Positions 5,361-6,663 of a DNA stretch of 6,663 bases are shown here, piece after piece (position 1 is the first letter of the stretch; every line of letters starts with the position of its first letter). Below the pieces are notes generated by a model, which saw nothing but the letters and a program-made list of their open reading frames with translations, was not told the origin of the DNA and did not search any database. Both the position numbers and the translations under genes were made by a program. This DNA comes from an uncultured Bacteroidales bacterium. Its GTDB lineage: Bacteria; Bacteroidota; Bacteroidia; Bacteroidales; P3. The stretch covers positions 1-6,663 of the forward strand of contig CAMWQD010000066.1 in assembly GCA_947176325.1 (NCBI GenBank). The letters are read 5' to 3'.

Positions 5361-6557
5361 TTACAGACCAAGTTTAGCCCTGATTTCGGCGGGAACGGCA
5401 TCGATATTCACCATGATATCGAGCGTGTTGGCGCGGAAGAAAGGCTTGGACATATAGAGATAGCCCTTGTAGGGGTTGGAAACGTTCCACGAGTTCTTAA
5501 TCTTGTAGTAAACGTTGCCGTTCTGGTCTTTGGCCATACCCACAAGATGCATGCCGTGGTCGTCGGTGGCGCTCCAGTTGTCGTAGTTCTTCTGACGGTC
5601 TTCCTGCGTGATTTTCTTTTCGGGAACGATACGTTCAAAGCTATACGCGCTCTTGCGCTTCTCCGACTGCGAGAGGGTTTCCCACTTGTCGCGGTCGGTG
5701 CCGCTCAGGTCGGGGTTCTCCATGTCGGGCATGATGGCCACGCCCTTCTTCCACGAGAAGCCGGGGTCGCTCACGTCGCCGCCCCATACCAAGGTATAAC
5801 CGTTTTCAATAGCCGCATCCACCACCTGTTCGAATTCGTCGAGAGGCAGGTTGTAGACCATGCCGTGGTTCCAGTTGTCGGGCACGTCCATTTCAAATTC
5901 CTCATAGTAAGGATGATGCGTGTAGGAGCTGAATTTCACGAATTTCTTGGCATCCAAGCCCAATTCGTCGGCAAAGCTGCGGGGCGTGTATTCCTTGCCG
6001 CCGTAGGTAAAGGTTTCGGGATCTTCGCCTAAATAGGTATTCAAGATGGCTTTGTAGGCCGGTCTCCAGGCGGTGGTGAGCTTCTTGCCTTCCACCACGC
6101 CTTTGAGGAAGTTGGTGAGAACGGCATCCAACTCACTGTGGTCGTGGGCATCGGCGCCGTAGTGCAGACCGGTGAACACCTCTTCGGGCACCACGCCATA
6201 CAGTTCCAGCACGTCGGCCACGTCGTTGCTCGCGCCACCGGTAGCCAATTCGGTCTTGCCGTGCAGACGCACGTATTTGTCGCCCTTCAGCAGATAGCAT
6301 TTGTAGACGGGATACATATCCGACAGGTCGTATTCACCCTTGCCCATGCGCAACAGTTCGGATTCGAGGAAAGAAGTGCCCGAAAAGCTCCAGCAGGTAC
6401 CCGAGCGGTTCTGATCCTTGACGCTCGTGTTGGGGTTCACCTTGATGTCGGTGAACACATAGACAGGCTTGTCGCTGTCTTTCTTGTCTTTCTTCTGAGC
6501 CTGGGCGGAGAAAGCCACCGCCAAAACCAGCCCGATAGTCAACAAAATGTTTTTCAT
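5361..6557 (-). CDS. Exported C1B cysteine peptidase (bleomycin hydrolase / aminopeptidase C type)
   Basis: This is a 398-residue papain-fold cysteine peptidase of the C1B group, whose cytosolic relatives (PepC, bleomycin hydrolase) act as aminopeptidases. The catalytic set is intact: oxyanion Gln49 and Cys55 in KDQNRSGTCWSFSG, His334 in DDHGMHLVGM (aligned with the THAM motif of PepC; H337 is the less likely alternative), and Asn355 in IKNSWN. The first 20 residues are a signal peptide: MKN, a hydrophobic core ILLTIGLVLAVAF, then SAQA before Gln21, fitting signal peptidase I cleavage. There is no Cys for lipidation at that point, so the mature enzyme is expected in the periplasm or secreted. 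A Lys/Asp-rich linker (about 22-30) precedes the catalytic domain. Substrates cannot be read from sequence, but peptide digestion is the natural guess. The gene stands alone: 51 bp from queA with a possible promoter between, and a strong terminator after it. Confidence 0.93.
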   Translation of the reverse strand: MKNILLTIGLVLAVAFSAQAQKKDKKDSDKPVYVFTDIKVNPNTSVKDQNRSGTCWSFSGTSFLESELLRMGKGEYDLSDMYPVYKCYLLKGDKYVRLHGKTELATGGASNDVADVLELYGVVPEEVFTGLHYGADAHDHSELDAVLTNFLKGVVEGKKLTTAWRPAYKAILNTYLGEDPETFTYGGKEYTPRSFADELGLDAKKFVKFSSYTHHPYYEEFEMDVPDNWNHGMVYNLPLDEFEQVVDAAIENGYTLVWGGDVSDPGFSWKKGVAIMPDMENPDLSGTDRDKWETLSQSEKRKSAYSFERIVPEKKITQEDRQKNYDNWSATDDHGMHLVGMAKDQNGNVYYKIKNSWNVSNPYKGYLYMSKPFFRANTLDIMVNIDAVPAEIRAKLGL

Positions 6558-6593
6558 CTTATTGTTTATTTGAATTTTTAACGTAGTTCAACG

Positions 6594-6601
6594 CGAAGAT
6601 A
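6594..6601 (-). promoter_or_regulatory. Possible -7 box of a Bacteroidota promoter for the peptidase gene
   Basis: On the minus strand the octamer TATCTTCG matches the Bacteroidota -7 consensus TAnnTTTG at five of six fixed bases. It sits about 36 bp upstream of the peptidase ATG, in the 51-bp gap after queA. A T-rich tract (CTTTTC, TTTT at 6619-6622) lies 17 bp further upstream and could serve as a weak -33 element, but it overlaps queA and lacks the usual TTTG. An AT-rich leader (aaattcaaataaacaataag) then leads into the start codon. Confidence 0.35.
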
Positions 6602-6608
6602 GTAAAAA

Positions 6609-6663
6609 TTAGGGAAGGAAAAGGCAGCTGTCGCCGTAGCTCAGGAAACGGAAGTTGTTTTGG
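6609..6663 (-). CDS. queA: QueA C-terminus (tRNA preQ1 ribosyltransferase-isomerase), partial
   Basis: The frame enters from the right edge on the minus strand and ends at TAA (6611-6609), leaving 17 codons that read QNNFRFLSYGDSCLFLP. The FRFLSYGD core is the conserved C-terminal motif of S-adenosylmethionine:tRNA ribosyltransferase-isomerase, which makes epoxyqueuosine in anticodon wobble positions by moving the ribosyl part of AdoMet onto preQ1-tRNA. Relatives end within a few residues of this motif, so the stop position fits. The call rests on this short motif only, as the catalytic body is outside the window. Confidence 0.75.
   Translation of the reverse strand, partial: QNNFRFLSYGDSCLFLP

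Overview
The window reads as a piece of a Bacteroidota chromosome, most likely Bacteroidales. Supporting signs are a type IX secretion C-terminal sorting domain at the left edge, a DUF5606-type protein (a family I know from Bacteroidota), Bacteroidetes-like versions of RNase R, PanD and RecX, AT-rich translation starts without strong Shine-Dalgarno sites, and GC-rich codon use. I cannot name the genus. No phage, transposon, CRISPR array or stable RNA gene is visible. It is mainly a housekeeping region with one striking local rearrangement.

Layout, plus strand: the C-terminal end of a T9SS-exported protein (1-302) is followed after 24 bp by a probable operon. Its members are a DUF5606 protein with a long Lys/Ala/Pro/Glu tail (327-1007), ribonuclease R (1011-3065), aspartate 1-decarboxylase panD (3090-3431, GTG start) and a multi-pass flippase-like membrane protein of the LPG-synthase-TM/UPF0104 family (starting 3431, sharing one base with the panD stop). 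Gaps inside this run are 24, 3, 24 and -1 bp.

The flippase gene is broken by an exact tandem duplication of 440 bp (3881-4320 and 4321-4760). Because 440 is not a multiple of three, the frame is lost at the junction: the first open frame ends at 4396 after 23 unrelated residues, and the true C-terminal end (to 4899) lies in another frame. Removing one copy restores a clean 342-residue gene. The copies differ at only three bases, all within five nucleotides. This is either a recent mutation or an assembly artefact, and is the main item to verify.

Minus strand: recX (4862-5293) converges on and overlaps the flippase gene by 38 bp. Upstream of it is a strong intrinsic terminator (5309-5343) that ends transcription of a gene for an exported C1B cysteine peptidase of the bleomycin hydrolase/PepC type (5361-6557). 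At the right edge are the last 17 codons of queA (6609-6663).

A second structural point is the DUF5606/RNase R junction. Both genes are in the same frame, separated by one stop and one codon, and a 13-bp direct repeat brackets that stop and start, so loss of one 30-bp unit would fuse the two proteins in frame. The RNase R lacks the usual N-terminal winged-helix domain, while its upstream neighbour carries a histone-H1-like basic tail. I found no clearly novel defence or mobile system here.
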